Below are positions 36,861-45,168 of a DNA stretch of 64,000 bases, one piece after another. The DNA lies in the NCBI GenBank assembly GCA_035571275.1, contig DATMKQ010000065.1, forward strand, positions 1 to 64,000, in the 5' to 3' direction. Position 1 is the stretch's first letter. Every line of letters begins with the position of its first letter. This DNA is from Trebonia sp035571275. GTDB lineage: Bacteria > Actinomycetota > Actinomycetes > Streptosporangiales > Streptosporangiaceae. Position numbers and translations under genes: made by a program. The notes below the pieces were generated by a model. The model was not told where the DNA came from and searched no databases. It saw only the letters and a list, made by a program, of their open reading frames with translations.

Positions 36861-37632
36861 CCTCGGGTCCGCTCGCGCCGAGGTAGGCGGCCGCTACCGC
36901 CGGATCGGCCTGTATCTCCCGCGGCGGCCCGTGGGAGATCACCTTCCCGAAGTCCAGGACGACGATCGAGTCGCAGACGGACATCATCAGGTCCATGTGG
37001 TGCTCCACGATGACGAGGGATGTCTGCGCGGCGAGTTCGCGGATGAGCCCGCCCAGCTCGGTGAGCTCACCTTCCGCCAGGCCGCTGGCGGGCTCGTCGA
37101 GCAGCAGAAGCTTCGGCTGCGCGACGAGCGCTCGCGCCAGGGCGACCCGTTTGCGCATGCCGTAGGGCAGTTCGCCCGGCCGGGCGTCGGCCACGTCGCC
37201 AGCCCCCACCCGGTCGAGTGCCTGACCGGCCTCCTGCCGCAGCCTGCGCTCGTCCCGGTCGGAGGGGGGCAGCCCAAGCAGCGCCGACACGAATCTCGCC
37301 TTGGCCCGGCAGTTCGCGCCGGTCATGACGTTCTCGATGGCGGACAGCCGGTCGAACAGGCCGACCCCTTGCAGCGTCCTGGCGATGCCGAGCCCGGCCA
37401 GTTGGTGCGGGCGCAGGTGATGGTACTGGCGGTCCTCGATGAGTACCTGGCCCTCATCGGGCCGGATAAAGCCGCACAAAACGTTCAGCAGCGTCGTCTT
37501 GCCCGCCCCGTTCGGCCCGATGACGCCGAGCACCTCGCCGGGGGCAACGGTGAGCGACACGGCGTCAAGCGCGGTCAGGCCGCCGAAGCGCACACTCACG
37601 CCGCGGACCTCAAGTACTGAACTGTGCTTCAT
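36853..37632 (-). CDS. livG: ABC transporter ATP-binding protein LivG
   Basis: 259 aa from the ATG at 37632; the open frame extends to 37683, but the family core starts at VLEVRGVSVRFGG. Walker A GPNGAGKT, the LivG-type signature LPYGMRKRVALARAL, Walker B LLLDEPASGL and H-loop VIVEHHM are all intact. First gene of the livG-livF-livH-livM-SBP operon; the promoter must lie in the repeat-containing gap upstream. Confidence 0.88.
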   Translation of the reverse strand: MKHSSVLEVRGVSVRFGGLTALDAVSLTVAPGEVLGVIGPNGAGKTTLLNVLCGFIRPDEGQVLIEDRQYHHLRPHQLAGLGIARTLQGVGLFDRLSAIENVMTGANCRAKARFVSALLGLPPSDRDERRLRQEAGQALDRVGAGDVADARPGELPYGMRKRVALARALVAQPKLLLLDEPASGLAEGELTELGGLIRELAAQTSLVIVEHHMDLMMSVCDSIVVLDFGKVISHGPPREIQADPAVAAAYLGASGPEGE

Positions 37633-38030
37633 CACACAAGTTCCAGCTTCACTAGGCGGGGCTTCCCAACTATGAACCCTCATTCAAGGCATCGCCGAGT
37701 ACATTCGGCAACCCCGCCTGCGCCACTTGTTGCCCTTTCGTGCCTCAACCGCAACGCGGCGCCACCGCCGAAGGGGCGCGCCCCCAAACCTAAGCCGCCC
37801 TGCCCCCCGCACACGCCGGGATGCCCCCGGTGAAGTCGTACCGCCACGAAATTCCCATAGCGGTGCCCAGCAGTTCTCGGGTGAGCCGACCACTTCGAGC
37901 CCCGCGTAGAAATAACACGCCAGTTCCCGCTCCGGACGCCTGACGCGTGCCAGTTACGCGGAAGGTCGCGGTCTCCTGAGGCCCGGCCGCATATTTCCCG
38001 GACAGTAAACCATACCCAGGCGTTGTTTCG

Positions 38031-38080
38031 ATACTGCTGAGGATTGAACCGGTCATGACCGGTCAAATCTTCAGCAGTAT
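38031..38080. repeat. 50-bp near-perfect palindrome
   Basis: Two 25-base arms meet without a spacer at the CATG centre (38054-38057) and match at 22 of 25 positions. The outer 10 bases (ATACTGCTGA and TCAGCAGTAT) and the central ACCGGTCATGACCGGT are perfect. It is larger than a normal operator and has no T-run. Confidence 0.8.
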
Positions 38081-38241
38081 GTTCTATCGCGCTCTCGGCG
38101 CAGGAGTGAGAGCACCGGACCGGCGCCCACGACGTCGGATCGGCAAGACAAGTGGCCAGCGCTGCTGCCACCGGTCTGAAGTTGCCCGCGGGGGAACCCG
38201 GTGCTCAGCCCCAGATGTCAGCGTGTTGTTTATCCTCGAGC

Positions 38242-38340
38242 ACTTCGCATAGAAGTCGACTACCCATACCCGGACATAACGGGCGAGAAATTGGTCATGG
38301 CGTATGCGAAGTTGTCACGTTCTATGCGAAGTCGTAACGA
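38242..38340. repeat. 13-bp inverted repeat plus overlapping 20-bp-spaced direct repeat
   Basis: ACTTCGCATAGAA at 38242 is matched in inverted orientation by TTCTATGCGAAGT at 38320-38332. The same TATGCGAAGT core is repeated directly at 38303 and 38323. It lies just downstream of the enoyl-CoA hydratase gene end. Confidence 0.65.
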
Positions 38341-38389
38341 GAGTCGCTGGTGTGAGTGCGGCACTAGTCGGGAAACGCGCGCAGCGCAG

Positions 38390-39166
38390 CTAGCGGCCGT
38401 GGCGCCAGTTCGGCTTGCGCTTTTCCAGGAACGCGCGGATCCCTTCCTGCGCGTCGGGGACCTGGCTGGTCGCGGCCATGACCTCCACGGCGTAGGCGTA
38501 CGCCTTCGGCTGATCGAGATCGATCTGGGCGTACAGCGCCTGCTTGCCGATCGCCTTGCTCTCGGCGGAGCCGCGGGTCACGCGCTCGAGGAGATCCCGC
38601 ACCGCGTCGTCGAGCTGGGCGGCGGGCACGACCCGGTTGACCAGGCCCCAGTCGAGCGCGGTGCGCGCGTCGATGACATCACCCGACAGGGCCAGTTCCA
38701 TCGCGCGCTTGCGGCCCACGTTCCTGGCGACCGCCACCATGGGCGTGTGGCAGAACCAGCCGCCCTTGCCGCCCGGGGCCGCGAAGCCCGCGTCCTCGCT
38801 CGCCACCGCCAGATCGGCGCTCGCGACAAGCTGACAGCCCGCGGCGGTGGCCAGCCCGTGCACCCGTGCCACCACCGGCTGCGGTACCTGCTGCATCAGC
38901 GTCATAAGCTCGGTGCAGGTCATCAGCAGCGACCGGACCATCGGCAGGTCGGCCCCCGCGACGTCGGCGAAATCGTGCCCGGCGCTGAACACCGGACCGT
39001 TACCGGCCAGGACGATGCCAAGCGCCTCGCTGTCGGCCAGATCACGGAAGGCCGCGATCAGCTCGCGCATGTGCTCGAGCGACAGGGCGTTGCGGCGCTG
39101 CGGCCGGTTCATCGTGATCGTGGCGAAATCGCCCGAACGCTCGACCAGGATGTGTTCGAACTCCAT
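38390..39166 (-). CDS. Enoyl-CoA hydratase/isomerase family protein
   Basis: 258 aa from the ATG at 39166. Crotonase fold: ITMNRPQRRNALS at the start, the oxyanion-hole segments FSAGHDFADV and GLATAAGCQLVASADLAVASEDAGF, and GLVNRVVP near the C-terminus. It probably hydrates or isomerises an acyl-CoA double bond. The putative AGGAG is only one base from this ATG. A GTG start at 39202 is possible but would begin inside a tandem repeat. Confidence 0.8.
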   Translation of the reverse strand: MEFEHILVERSGDFATITMNRPQRRNALSLEHMRELIAAFRDLADSEALGIVLAGNGPVFSAGHDFADVAGADLPMVRSLLMTCTELMTLMQQVPQPVVARVHGLATAAGCQLVASADLAVASEDAGFAAPGGKGGWFCHTPMVAVARNVGRKRAMELALSGDVIDARTALDWGLVNRVVPAAQLDDAVRDLLERVTRGSAESKAIGKQALYAQIDLDQPKAYAYAVEVMAATSQVPDAQEGIRAFLEKRKPNWRHGR

Positions 39167-39194
39167 GCTCCTAGCATCGTCCCAGCCCGTGCCC

Positions 39195-39244
39195 CTGTAC
39201 ACCCCGGGGCCCTGTACACCCCGGGGCCCTATACACCCCGGAGC
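39195..39244. repeat. 17-bp tandem repeat, three copies
   Basis: Units start at 39195, 39212 and 39229 with consensus CTGTACACCCCGGGGCC; the third has two changes. It lies between the SDR stop and the enoyl-CoA hydratase start. Each unit contains the self-complementary CCCCGGGG. Confidence 0.8.
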
Positions 39245-39997
39245 CTAGACCCCGCCGCGCAGCGTCAGGCCGCCGTCGAGCACTAGCGTCTGGCCGGTGA
39301 TCCAGGAGGCGTCGTCGGAGAGCAGGAACGCGACCGCGCCCGCGATGTCCTCCGGCGTGCCGAGGCGGCGCAGCGGGTAGGTGGCGGACACCTCTTCCTC
39401 GCGGCCTTCGTACAGGGCGGTGGCGAACTTGGTCTTCACCACGGCGGGGGCCACGGCGTTGACCCGGATGCGCGGGCCGAGTTCGGCGGCGAGTTCCGTC
39501 GTCAGCCGGATCAGGGCGGCCTTGCTGACCCCGTACATGCCGATGCCGGGGGAGGGCCGCAAGCCGGCGACGGAGGCGACGTTGACGATCGAGCCCCCGT
39601 GCTCGCCCATCCACGCATCCCGGACTCGCCGCGTCCAGGCCAGCGGGGCGAGCACGTTGACGGCCATGATCTTGGCGGCCGCCGCGGCGTCGGTATCGGC
39701 GATCGGGCCGTAGACGGGGTTAATGCCGGTGTTGTTAACGAGCATGTCAACGCGGCCGAACGCCTCGAGGGTCCTGGCGATCGTCTCGGCCTGGTGATCG
39801 CCGTCGTCGGACTTGCCAGGCACGGCGATGGCCGTCTCGTGGCCGCCCAGTCGGGTTACCGCCTCGGTCAGCGGCTCGAGATTGCGGGCGGTGATGCACA
39901 CCCTTGCCCCGCGGCGCACGAGCTCGGCGGCGACAGCCAGTCCGATGCCGCGACTGGCGCCGGTGACGATCGCGGCCTGCCCCTGGAGTGATGTCAT
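39245..39997 (-). CDS. Short-chain dehydrogenase/reductase
   Basis: 250 aa from the ATG at 39997, which has GAAGGAG upstream. Classical SDR: cofactor motif TGASRGIG, the structural NNTG, the catalytic Ser followed by YGVSK (Tyr and Lys), and the C-terminal ITGQTLVLDGG. An NAD(P)-dependent oxidoreductase, probably acting on hydroxyacyl-CoA or another secondary alcohol. It precedes the enoyl-CoA hydratase on the same strand, consistent with a beta-oxidation-like role. Confidence 0.88.
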   Translation of the reverse strand: MTSLQGQAAIVTGASRGIGLAVAAELVRRGARVCITARNLEPLTEAVTRLGGHETAIAVPGKSDDGDHQAETIARTLEAFGRVDMLVNNTGINPVYGPIADTDAAAAAKIMAVNVLAPLAWTRRVRDAWMGEHGGSIVNVASVAGLRPSPGIGMYGVSKAALIRLTTELAAELGPRIRVNAVAPAVVKTKFATALYEGREEEVSATYPLRRLGTPEDIAGAVAFLLSDDASWITGQTLVLDGGLTLRGGV

Positions 39998-40109
39998 CTC
40001 GTCTCCTTCGCCCCTTGCGGCGATCCGGCACCGACGCCATGATCTTTCCAGACAATCTTCTGAAACCGGCGGCGCCCCGCCAGGGCCTGTCGTGCCAAAG
40101 GGGTCATTG

Positions 40110-40928
40110 GTGCCTGCGAGCGAGCCAGCGATGCCCTCCGGCGGATCAGCGGCGACAGCCGGGTCCCGGCCGGGCAGCCTGCGACGCCGGACGGTTATCA
40201 CCGCGATTCCCACGGCCGCGATCCTGGGAGCGAGCGGCTGTACGGCATCGGCCCCGCGCCCGGCCCCGCGCCCGGCCCCGGCCCCGCCCCAGACGGTGTA
40301 CCGGTTCTTCACCAGCCATCAGGCCGCGGTTGTCGAGGACGCGACCGCGCGGATAGCCCCGGGCCCGGCGGACGACCCGGCCGAGGCTGGTCACCCCGGC
40401 GCGCGCGAGGCCGGCGTGACCGGCTACATCGACACGATGCTCGCAGCGCTCGACGGGCTCACCGGACCCGCGCCAAAGATTTTCGCGGGCGGCCCGTGGA
40501 GCAACCGCCATACGTCGGGCCCCGACCTCATGGCGCGCTTCATCGCGCTCGACGCGGTCACGATCATCGCGTGGCGCAAGCGCCTCCAGGGCTGGCAGCA
40601 GCAATACAAAAACGGCATCGCCACGCTGGACAGGCTGGCGGGCGGGGACTTCACCGCCGCGGCGCCGGACGACCAGGACAAGATCCTGGCCAGGCAGGAG
40701 GCGAGCACGTTCACGTCGCTGTTGTTCGAGCACACGGTCGAGGGGCTGTACGCCAACCCTGAGTACGGCGGCAACCGCGGGCTGGTCGGCTGGACCGACA
40801 TCGGCTTTCCCGGGGACATCCAGCCGCTGGGCTACACCCAAAGCGAGGTCGAGCGCTCCGGAGGCCGCGATCCGGTGGCCGACACGGGCATCGTCGCCGA
40901 CGTGCTGAAGTTCCTCGGGGCGTTGTGA
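40110..40928 (+). CDS. Gluconate 2-dehydrogenase subunit 3 family protein
   Basis: 272 aa from the GTG at 40110, which has AAAGGGG six bases upstream. The N-terminus has an RRRTVITAIPTAAILGASGC export signal with a possible lipobox, followed by a Pro/Ala linker. The domain (FFTSHQAAVVEDATARIAP, then TSLLFEHTVEGLYANPEYGGNRGLVGWTDIGFPGD) matches the small subunit that accompanies membrane-bound GMC dehydrogenases and guides their export. It directly precedes the GMC gene, so the two should form one complex. No cytochrome c subunit is nearby. Confidence 0.85.
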   Translation: MPASEPAMPSGGSAATAGSRPGSLRRRTVITAIPTAAILGASGCTASAPRPAPRPAPAPPQTVYRFFTSHQAAVVEDATARIAPGPADDPAEAGHPGAREAGVTGYIDTMLAALDGLTGPAPKIFAGGPWSNRHTSGPDLMARFIALDAVTIIAWRKRLQGWQQQYKNGIATLDRLAGGDFTAAAPDDQDKILARQEASTFTSLLFEHTVEGLYANPEYGGNRGLVGWTDIGFPGDIQPLGYTQSEVERSGGRDPVADTGIVADVLKFLGAL

Positions 40929-40947
40929 CCATGGGCGTGCGTTAGCC

Positions 40948-42651
40948 ATGAGCAAAGCGGTCGTGATCGGCAGCGGCGCCGGCGGCTCCGTGGCGGCCAT
41001 GGAGTTCGCAAACGCAGGGTGGGAGGTCGTCGTCTTCGAGAAGGGCCCCAACCGTTTCTCCAACATCGACGGCGAGGGGCCGATCGGGACGACGTTCTCC
41101 AACGACGACCTCAAGATGGGGGAGCGCTACTTCGCCGGGCCGGATCCGGAGGTGTTCCCGCGCACCTGGCGGCCGACCGCGACGCAGCCCGTCCAGTACA
41201 CCGGCAGCGTGAACGACCTGCCCCAGCTCGTCGGCGGCGGGACCATGCACTGGGACGCGAAGGTGCCGAGGTTCTGGGACATCGACTTCCAGCAGCTTTC
41301 CGCCCTTGGGCCGGTGCCGGACGCCGACATGGCCGACTGGCCGTTCGAGTACTCCGATATCGCGCCGTACTACGACGAGGTGGAAGAGCTCATCGGCGTG
41401 CAGGGCGACCTGGGGGCGGTGCCGGACATCGTGCTGCGGCACGCGCCCCGCGGCCGTCAGTTCCCGATGCCGCCAGGCCCGCAGCAACGCGCGTCGGTCG
41501 CGGTGGCCGCCGGTGCCACCGCCATCGGGATGCACCCGTACCCGTTCCCGATGGCGATCAATTCACGGCCCTACAACGGGCAGGCGGCGTGCAACGACTG
41601 CGGGTTCTGCAGCGGCTACGGCTGCCCGGTCGTGGCCAGGCCATCGGCACTCATACCGCTGCGGCTCGCGCTGCGCACGGGGCGGGTGACGCTGGTTCCT
41701 GAGACGATGGTCACCAGGGTGCGGCTGACCGGATCGGGCGCGGCGGCCCGCGCCACCGGGGTGAGCTGGGTGCGGATGACCTCGGGCGGCCCCGTGACCG
41801 GCGCGGAGGACGCCGACCTGGTCGTGCTGGCGGCATCCGGCATCGAAACGGTACGGCTCGCGCTGCTCTCCTCGTTCCCCGACGCCAGCGGCAAGCTGGG
41901 CCGCAGGCTGATGATGCACGCGTTCGTCGACGGCACCGCGGTCTTCACCGACGAGCGGATGCACGCCTACCGTGGCAGGTCGACGACGCAGTGCGCGGAA
42001 GACGCCGCCGATCCGGACTTCCCCGGCGCCCGCGCCCACGCGAAGGCCAACGGGCTGCCGTACATCCGTGGCGGGATCATGGAACTCGGCGGCAGCCAGA
42101 GCGTAATCAGCGAGGCGCAGGCCTACCAGACCCTGCTCGGTTTCACGCGCTCGGCCAAACCCTTCGGCACGGATTTCAAGCAGCTCATGCGGTCTTCCAT
42201 CCTGCGCGACCGGCTGGCCGGCTGCTCGCTCGTCGGCGAGGACCTGCCCTACCTCGACCACACGGTGACGCTGGACCCGACCGTCAAGGATGTCTTCGGG
42301 GTGCCGGTCGCCCGGATCACCTGGAGCTACGGAAAATACGAGCAGACAGCGCAGCAGTTCTGGATCCCTCATTTGAAGACGATGATGAAGAAGGCCGGGG
42401 CGGCCGTGGCCTTCGCGGTGCCGGACACCATCAACAGCGGCGGACTGCCAACAGGGAGCCACATCATGGGCGGCATGATGATGGGCGCCGACCCGGCCAG
42501 CAGCGTGACCGACGGGTACGGCCGCGTGCACGGCCTGGACAACGTCTGCGTCGCCGACGGCTCCGTCTTCGTAACCTCAGGCGCGCACAACCCGACGAAT
42601 ACGATTATGGCGGTCGCCTTGCGGAACACGCGTCACCTCGCGGGAGGCTAA
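40948..42651 (+). CDS. GMC-family flavin oxidoreductase (gluconate-dehydrogenase-like large subunit)
   Basis: 567 aa. FAD-binding GxGxxG in VVIGSGAGGSVAAMEFANAG, the GMC segment LVGGGTMHWDAKVPRFW, a Cys cluster CNDCGFCSGYGC found in this subgroup, and the C-terminal GMC motif SGAHNPTNTIMAVALR with GSHIMGGMMMG. It has no signal of its own, consistent with export together with subunit 3. It oxidises a sugar, sugar acid or alcohol; the electron acceptor is unknown because no cytochrome subunit is present. Confidence 0.88.
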   Translation: MSKAVVIGSGAGGSVAAMEFANAGWEVVVFEKGPNRFSNIDGEGPIGTTFSNDDLKMGERYFAGPDPEVFPRTWRPTATQPVQYTGSVNDLPQLVGGGTMHWDAKVPRFWDIDFQQLSALGPVPDADMADWPFEYSDIAPYYDEVEELIGVQGDLGAVPDIVLRHAPRGRQFPMPPGPQQRASVAVAAGATAIGMHPYPFPMAINSRPYNGQAACNDCGFCSGYGCPVVARPSALIPLRLALRTGRVTLVPETMVTRVRLTGSGAAARATGVSWVRMTSGGPVTGAEDADLVVLAASGIETVRLALLSSFPDASGKLGRRLMMHAFVDGTAVFTDERMHAYRGRSTTQCAEDAADPDFPGARAHAKANGLPYIRGGIMELGGSQSVISEAQAYQTLLGFTRSAKPFGTDFKQLMRSSILRDRLAGCSLVGEDLPYLDHTVTLDPTVKDVFGVPVARITWSYGKYEQTAQQFWIPHLKTMMKKAGAAVAFAVPDTINSGGLPTGSHIMGGMMMGADPASSVTDGYGRVHGLDNVCVADGSVFVTSGAHNPTNTIMAVALRNTRHLAGG

Positions 42652-42717
42652 CGGGAGCTCGCGCGGCCGCGCCGCATTCGTCACTGCTCCGCGCCGAACT
42701 CATCGCGCACCTGGGGG

Positions 42718-43470
42718 TCAGTGCCCGACGCGGCGGGCCGTGCGCTCGAGGTGCTCCCGCATGATCTGTGTCGCGGCGTCCGGGTCGCGCCGGCGAACCG
42801 CTTCGATGAAGCGTTCGTGCTCACGAGTGCCGAGGCCGCCCATTTCCGGTGCGACCTCGCGAGCTTGCTCGAGTGACATGTGGATCGGCCCGCGGAACGA
42901 CTCGACCAGCATCACCACGGCCGGGTTGTGCGTCGCCCGCGCGACCCGGGTGTGGAACTCCAGCGAGTACTCCATCGAGTACTCCCCGGACCGCAGGGCC
43001 GCCTCGGACCGCTCGCAGATCTCCTCAAGGTCCGCGATGTCCTGCTCGGTGGCTCTTTCGCAGACCAGCGGCACGATGCCCATTTCCAGGATCAGCCGGA
43101 TCTCGGTGACGTCGGGCGCGCTGATGGCCGACAGCGTCAGCATGTCGGTCAGGCCCTCACCGACGCGGTCGCTGGACGGGGCCGTGACGAACGCGCCGCC
43201 GCGCGCGCCGACGCGGATCTGGACAAGCCCGCTGGACTCCAGCATCCGCAGCGCCTCACGGACCGTCACCCGGCTCACGCCGAAACGCTCACACAGATCG
43301 CGCTCGGGGGGCAGCCGGTCGCCGGGCTTCAGCTGACCCTGGCGCATCAGCTCGCGTATCTGCTCAACGATGATTTCCGAGATGCGACCGACGCTGACCG
43401 GCCTGAATATCGCTTCCTCGGCAGGAGCGGGGACAGCGGCATCCGTGCCGTGCACGGCTTCGGTCGGCAT
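42718..43470 (-). CDS. GntR family regulator, FadR subfamily (FCD domain)
   Basis: 250 aa from the ATG at 43470, with AGGAGG six bases upstream. N-terminal winged helix (LMRQGQLKPGDRLPPERDLCERFGVSRVTVREALRMLESSGLVQI) and C-terminal FCD ligand domain with metal-binding Asp/His positions (EIRLILEMG, FHTRVARATHNP, EHERFIEAV). It is divergent from the ferredoxin reductase gene. Dyads of the GGT(C/A)TAAC type in the promoter gaps of the following 16 kb are its likely operators. Confidence 0.9.
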   Translation of the reverse strand: MPTEAVHGTDAAVPAPAEEAIFRPVSVGRISEIIVEQIRELMRQGQLKPGDRLPPERDLCERFGVSRVTVREALRMLESSGLVQIRVGARGGAFVTAPSSDRVGEGLTDMLTLSAISAPDVTEIRLILEMGIVPLVCERATEQDIADLEEICERSEAALRSGEYSMEYSLEFHTRVARATHNPAVVMLVESFRGPIHMSLEQAREVAPEMGGLGTREHERFIEAVRRRDPDAATQIMREHLERTARRVGH

Positions 43471-43543
43471 CCGTGTCCTCCTGCGGGAAGCTTGCTGAGC
43501 ATCAGCAGCGTGTGAGAGCGTCACTCTACCTTAGGGCTTATGG

Positions 43544-43552
43544 TTGGTCCAA
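43544..43552. promoter_or_regulatory. Short palindrome TTGGTCCAA near the GntR gene
   Basis: Resembles FadR-type TGGTnnACCA half-site arrangements. It lies 74 bases upstream of the GntR start in the divergent region, a candidate autoregulatory site. Confidence 0.4.
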
Positions 43553-43607
43553 TCTCCTGTTAAATCCAATCTTCCGCTTGTCCAGGCGGCGGGCTTCCTG
43601 TCATAAT

Positions 43608-43624
43608 GGTCTAACCTTTAGTCC
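43608..43624. promoter_or_regulatory. Candidate GntR operator, GGTCTAACCTTTAGTCC
   Basis: 17-bp imperfect dyad (8-base arms around one base, 6 of 8 paired) ending 22 bases before the ferredoxin reductase start. Same design as the site at 45131. Confidence 0.55.
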
Positions 43625-43646
43625 AATAGACGCTGGAAGGAGCCTG

Positions 43647-44738
43647 ATGTCGCATCTTCAGTCGCCGGCCGACTCGCCTGACACGCCCGCCACTCGCGCT
43701 GCCCGTGACGTAGACGTAAACGTCGACGTAAACGTCGATGTCGACGTCGACGCGCTGATCGTCGGCGCAGGCCCCGTCGGCCTCTACGCCGCCTACTACG
43801 CCGGATTCCGCGGTCGCTCGGTCGCGGTCATGGACTCGCTTCCCGAGATCGGCGGCCAGGTCTCCGCCATGTACCCCGAGAAGCTGATCTACGACGTGGC
43901 CGGGCTTCCCGCGGTCCGCGGCCGCGACCTAATCGCCGCGCTCGCTGAGCAGGCCGGTCAGTACGGACCCAGGTACGTGCTCGGGCAGGAAGCCCGGTTC
44001 CTCGAATACTCCGGCGGGACCCCGGTCGTCACGACCTCATCCGGCCTGCGGGTCCGGGCGCGGTTCATCGTGGTAACCGGCGGGATCGGCACGTTCACCC
44101 CTCGGCGGCTCGAGGCGCTCGCCGGGCTCGAGAACAGGGGGCTGGCCTACCTCGTGCCCAAGCCCGATGAGTACCAGGGCCGGGATGTCGTCATCGTCGG
44201 CGGCGGCGACAGCGCCTTCGACTGGGCGCTGAGCCTTTCCCCCGTCGCCCGTACGGTGACGCTGGTGCACCGCCGGGAGACATTCCGCGCGCACGAGTCG
44301 CTAGTGCGGCAGGTGCTCGAGCTGGCCGTCCCTGTCATCACGAACGCCGAACTCGCCGGAGCCGGGGTCAGCGGCGACGGCTGGATCGACGCGGTCGAGG
44401 TGCTGCACAAGCGGACCAGGCAGCGAAGTCGCCTGCGGGCACAGGCGGTCGTCGCGGCCCTTGGCTTCACCGCCGACATCAGCGCGCTTGAGTCCTGGGG
44501 CCTGGCCGTCTCCGATAGGCGACTCGTGGTCGATACGGCCATGGCCACCAACCTGGACCGCGTGTACGCCGCCGGGGACATCACCGAGTACCCCGGCAAG
44601 GTCCGGCTGATCTCGGTCGGATTCGGCGAGGCCGCGACGGCGGTGAACAACGCGGTGGCCGCGCTTGATCCACAGGCGCCGCTGTTCCCCGGCCACTCGA
44701 GCGACCGCGGCCAGCAGCAGCAGACCGCCGCCGCCTGA
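43647..44738 (+). CDS. Thioredoxin-reductase-like ferredoxin-NAD(P) reductase
   Basis: 363 aa, ATG preceded by GGAAGGAG. Two Rossmann folds: FAD-binding IVGAGPVGLYAAYYAGFRG and NAD(P)-binding VIVGGGDSAFDWAL; the C-terminal flavin segment is AAGDITEYPGKVRLISVGFGEAATAVNNA. There is no CxxC redox pair, which marks the ferredoxin reductase subgroup rather than thioredoxin reductase. With the next gene, a ferredoxin, it should supply electrons to the Rieske oxygenase of this operon. The N-terminus carries an odd Val-Asp/Asn repeat. Confidence 0.88.
   Translation: MSHLQSPADSPDTPATRAARDVDVNVDVNVDVDVDALIVGAGPVGLYAAYYAGFRGRSVAVMDSLPEIGGQVSAMYPEKLIYDVAGLPAVRGRDLIAALAEQAGQYGPRYVLGQEARFLEYSGGTPVVTTSSGLRVRARFIVVTGGIGTFTPRRLEALAGLENRGLAYLVPKPDEYQGRDVVIVGGGDSAFDWALSLSPVARTVTLVHRRETFRAHESLVRQVLELAVPVITNAELAGAGVSGDGWIDAVEVLHKRTRQRSRLRAQAVVAALGFTADISALESWGLAVSDRRLVVDTAMATNLDRVYAAGDITEYPGKVRLISVGFGEAATAVNNAVAALDPQAPLFPGHSSDRGQQQQTAAA
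43707..43751. repeat. Tandem GACGT(C/A)-type hexamer repeat in the reductase N-terminus
   Basis: About seven degenerate copies of a GACGTA/AACGTC-like hexamer, encoding alternating Val and Asp/Asn before the flavin domain. The unit keeps the reading frame. Confidence 0.7.
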
Positions 44739-44781
44739 CAAAGCCGCCAGACAAAGCCGCCAGACAAAGAGGAACCTGCCC

Positions 44782-45117
44782 ATGCCCTACTTCATCGCCG
44801 CGCCGTGCATCGACGTGATGGACAAGTCCTGCATCGAGGAATGCCCAGTCGACTGCATCTACGAAGGCGACAGGAAGCTCTACATCAACCCCGCGGAGTG
44901 CATCGACTGCGGCGCCTGCGAGCCGGCCTGCCCGGAGACCGCCATCTTCCTCGACTTCAAGGCCCCACCGGAGATGGCGCCGTTCGCCGACGACAACGGG
45001 CGGTTCTTCACCGAGCCGCTGCCTGGCCGCGCCGCGCCGGTCGGCAACCCCGGAGGAAGCGGGAAGGTCGGCCGGGTTGGCGCCGACACACCGCTCGTGC
45101 GTTCCTTCTCGACGTGA
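44782..45117 (+). CDS. Ferredoxin, 3Fe-4S/4Fe-4S type
   Basis: 111 aa. Two cluster-binding segments: CIDVMDKSCIEECPVDC with the spaced cysteines of the seven-iron type, and CIDCGACEPACP, a full CxxCxxCxxxCP set. The C-terminal 45 residues are a Gly/Pro-rich tail. Small soluble electron carrier, 43 bases after the ferredoxin reductase gene and upstream of the Rieske oxygenase gene. Confidence 0.9.
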   Translation: MPYFIAAPCIDVMDKSCIEECPVDCIYEGDRKLYINPAECIDCGACEPACPETAIFLDFKAPPEMAPFADDNGRFFTEPLPGRAAPVGNPGGSGKVGRVGADTPLVRSFST

Positions 45118-45130
45118 GCCGATCTTCAGA

Positions 45131-45147
45131 GGTATAACTGTTAGACC
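45131..45147. promoter_or_regulatory. Candidate GntR operator, GGTATAACTGTTAGACC
   Basis: 17-bp dyad with 7 of 8 positions paired around a central T, the best match in the set. It includes a TATAAC that could serve as a -10 box. It lies 21 bases upstream of the cupin gene, suggesting an internal promoter within the operon. Confidence 0.6.
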
Positions 45148-45168
45148 GATAACGGCAAGGGAGTCGTA

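Larger units (their letters stand above)
37633..38389. other. Gene-poor gap upstream of the liv operon
   Basis: About 750 bases without a coding region I can support; short open frames here lack recognisable domains and start inside a palindrome. The gap contains the 50-bp inverted repeat at 38031-38080 and related short repeats at 38242-38340, and should include the liv promoter. It may hold remnants of a lost gene or small mobile element. Confidence 0.55.

Noticed and set aside
37680..38171. 163-codon minus-strand frame in the gap before the liv operon
   Set aside because: No recognisable domain, no ribosome-binding site, composition unlike nearby genes, and it spans the 50-bp palindrome.
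38242..38340. lox-like recombination site suggested by 13-bp arms containing ACTTCG
   Set aside because: Arms are about 65 bases apart, the sequence differs from loxP, and no recombinase gene is present.
43544..43552. TTGGTCCAA as the main operator of the GntR regulator
   Set aside because: It occurs once and does not match the 17-bp dyads shared by the other promoters; kept only as a low-confidence site.
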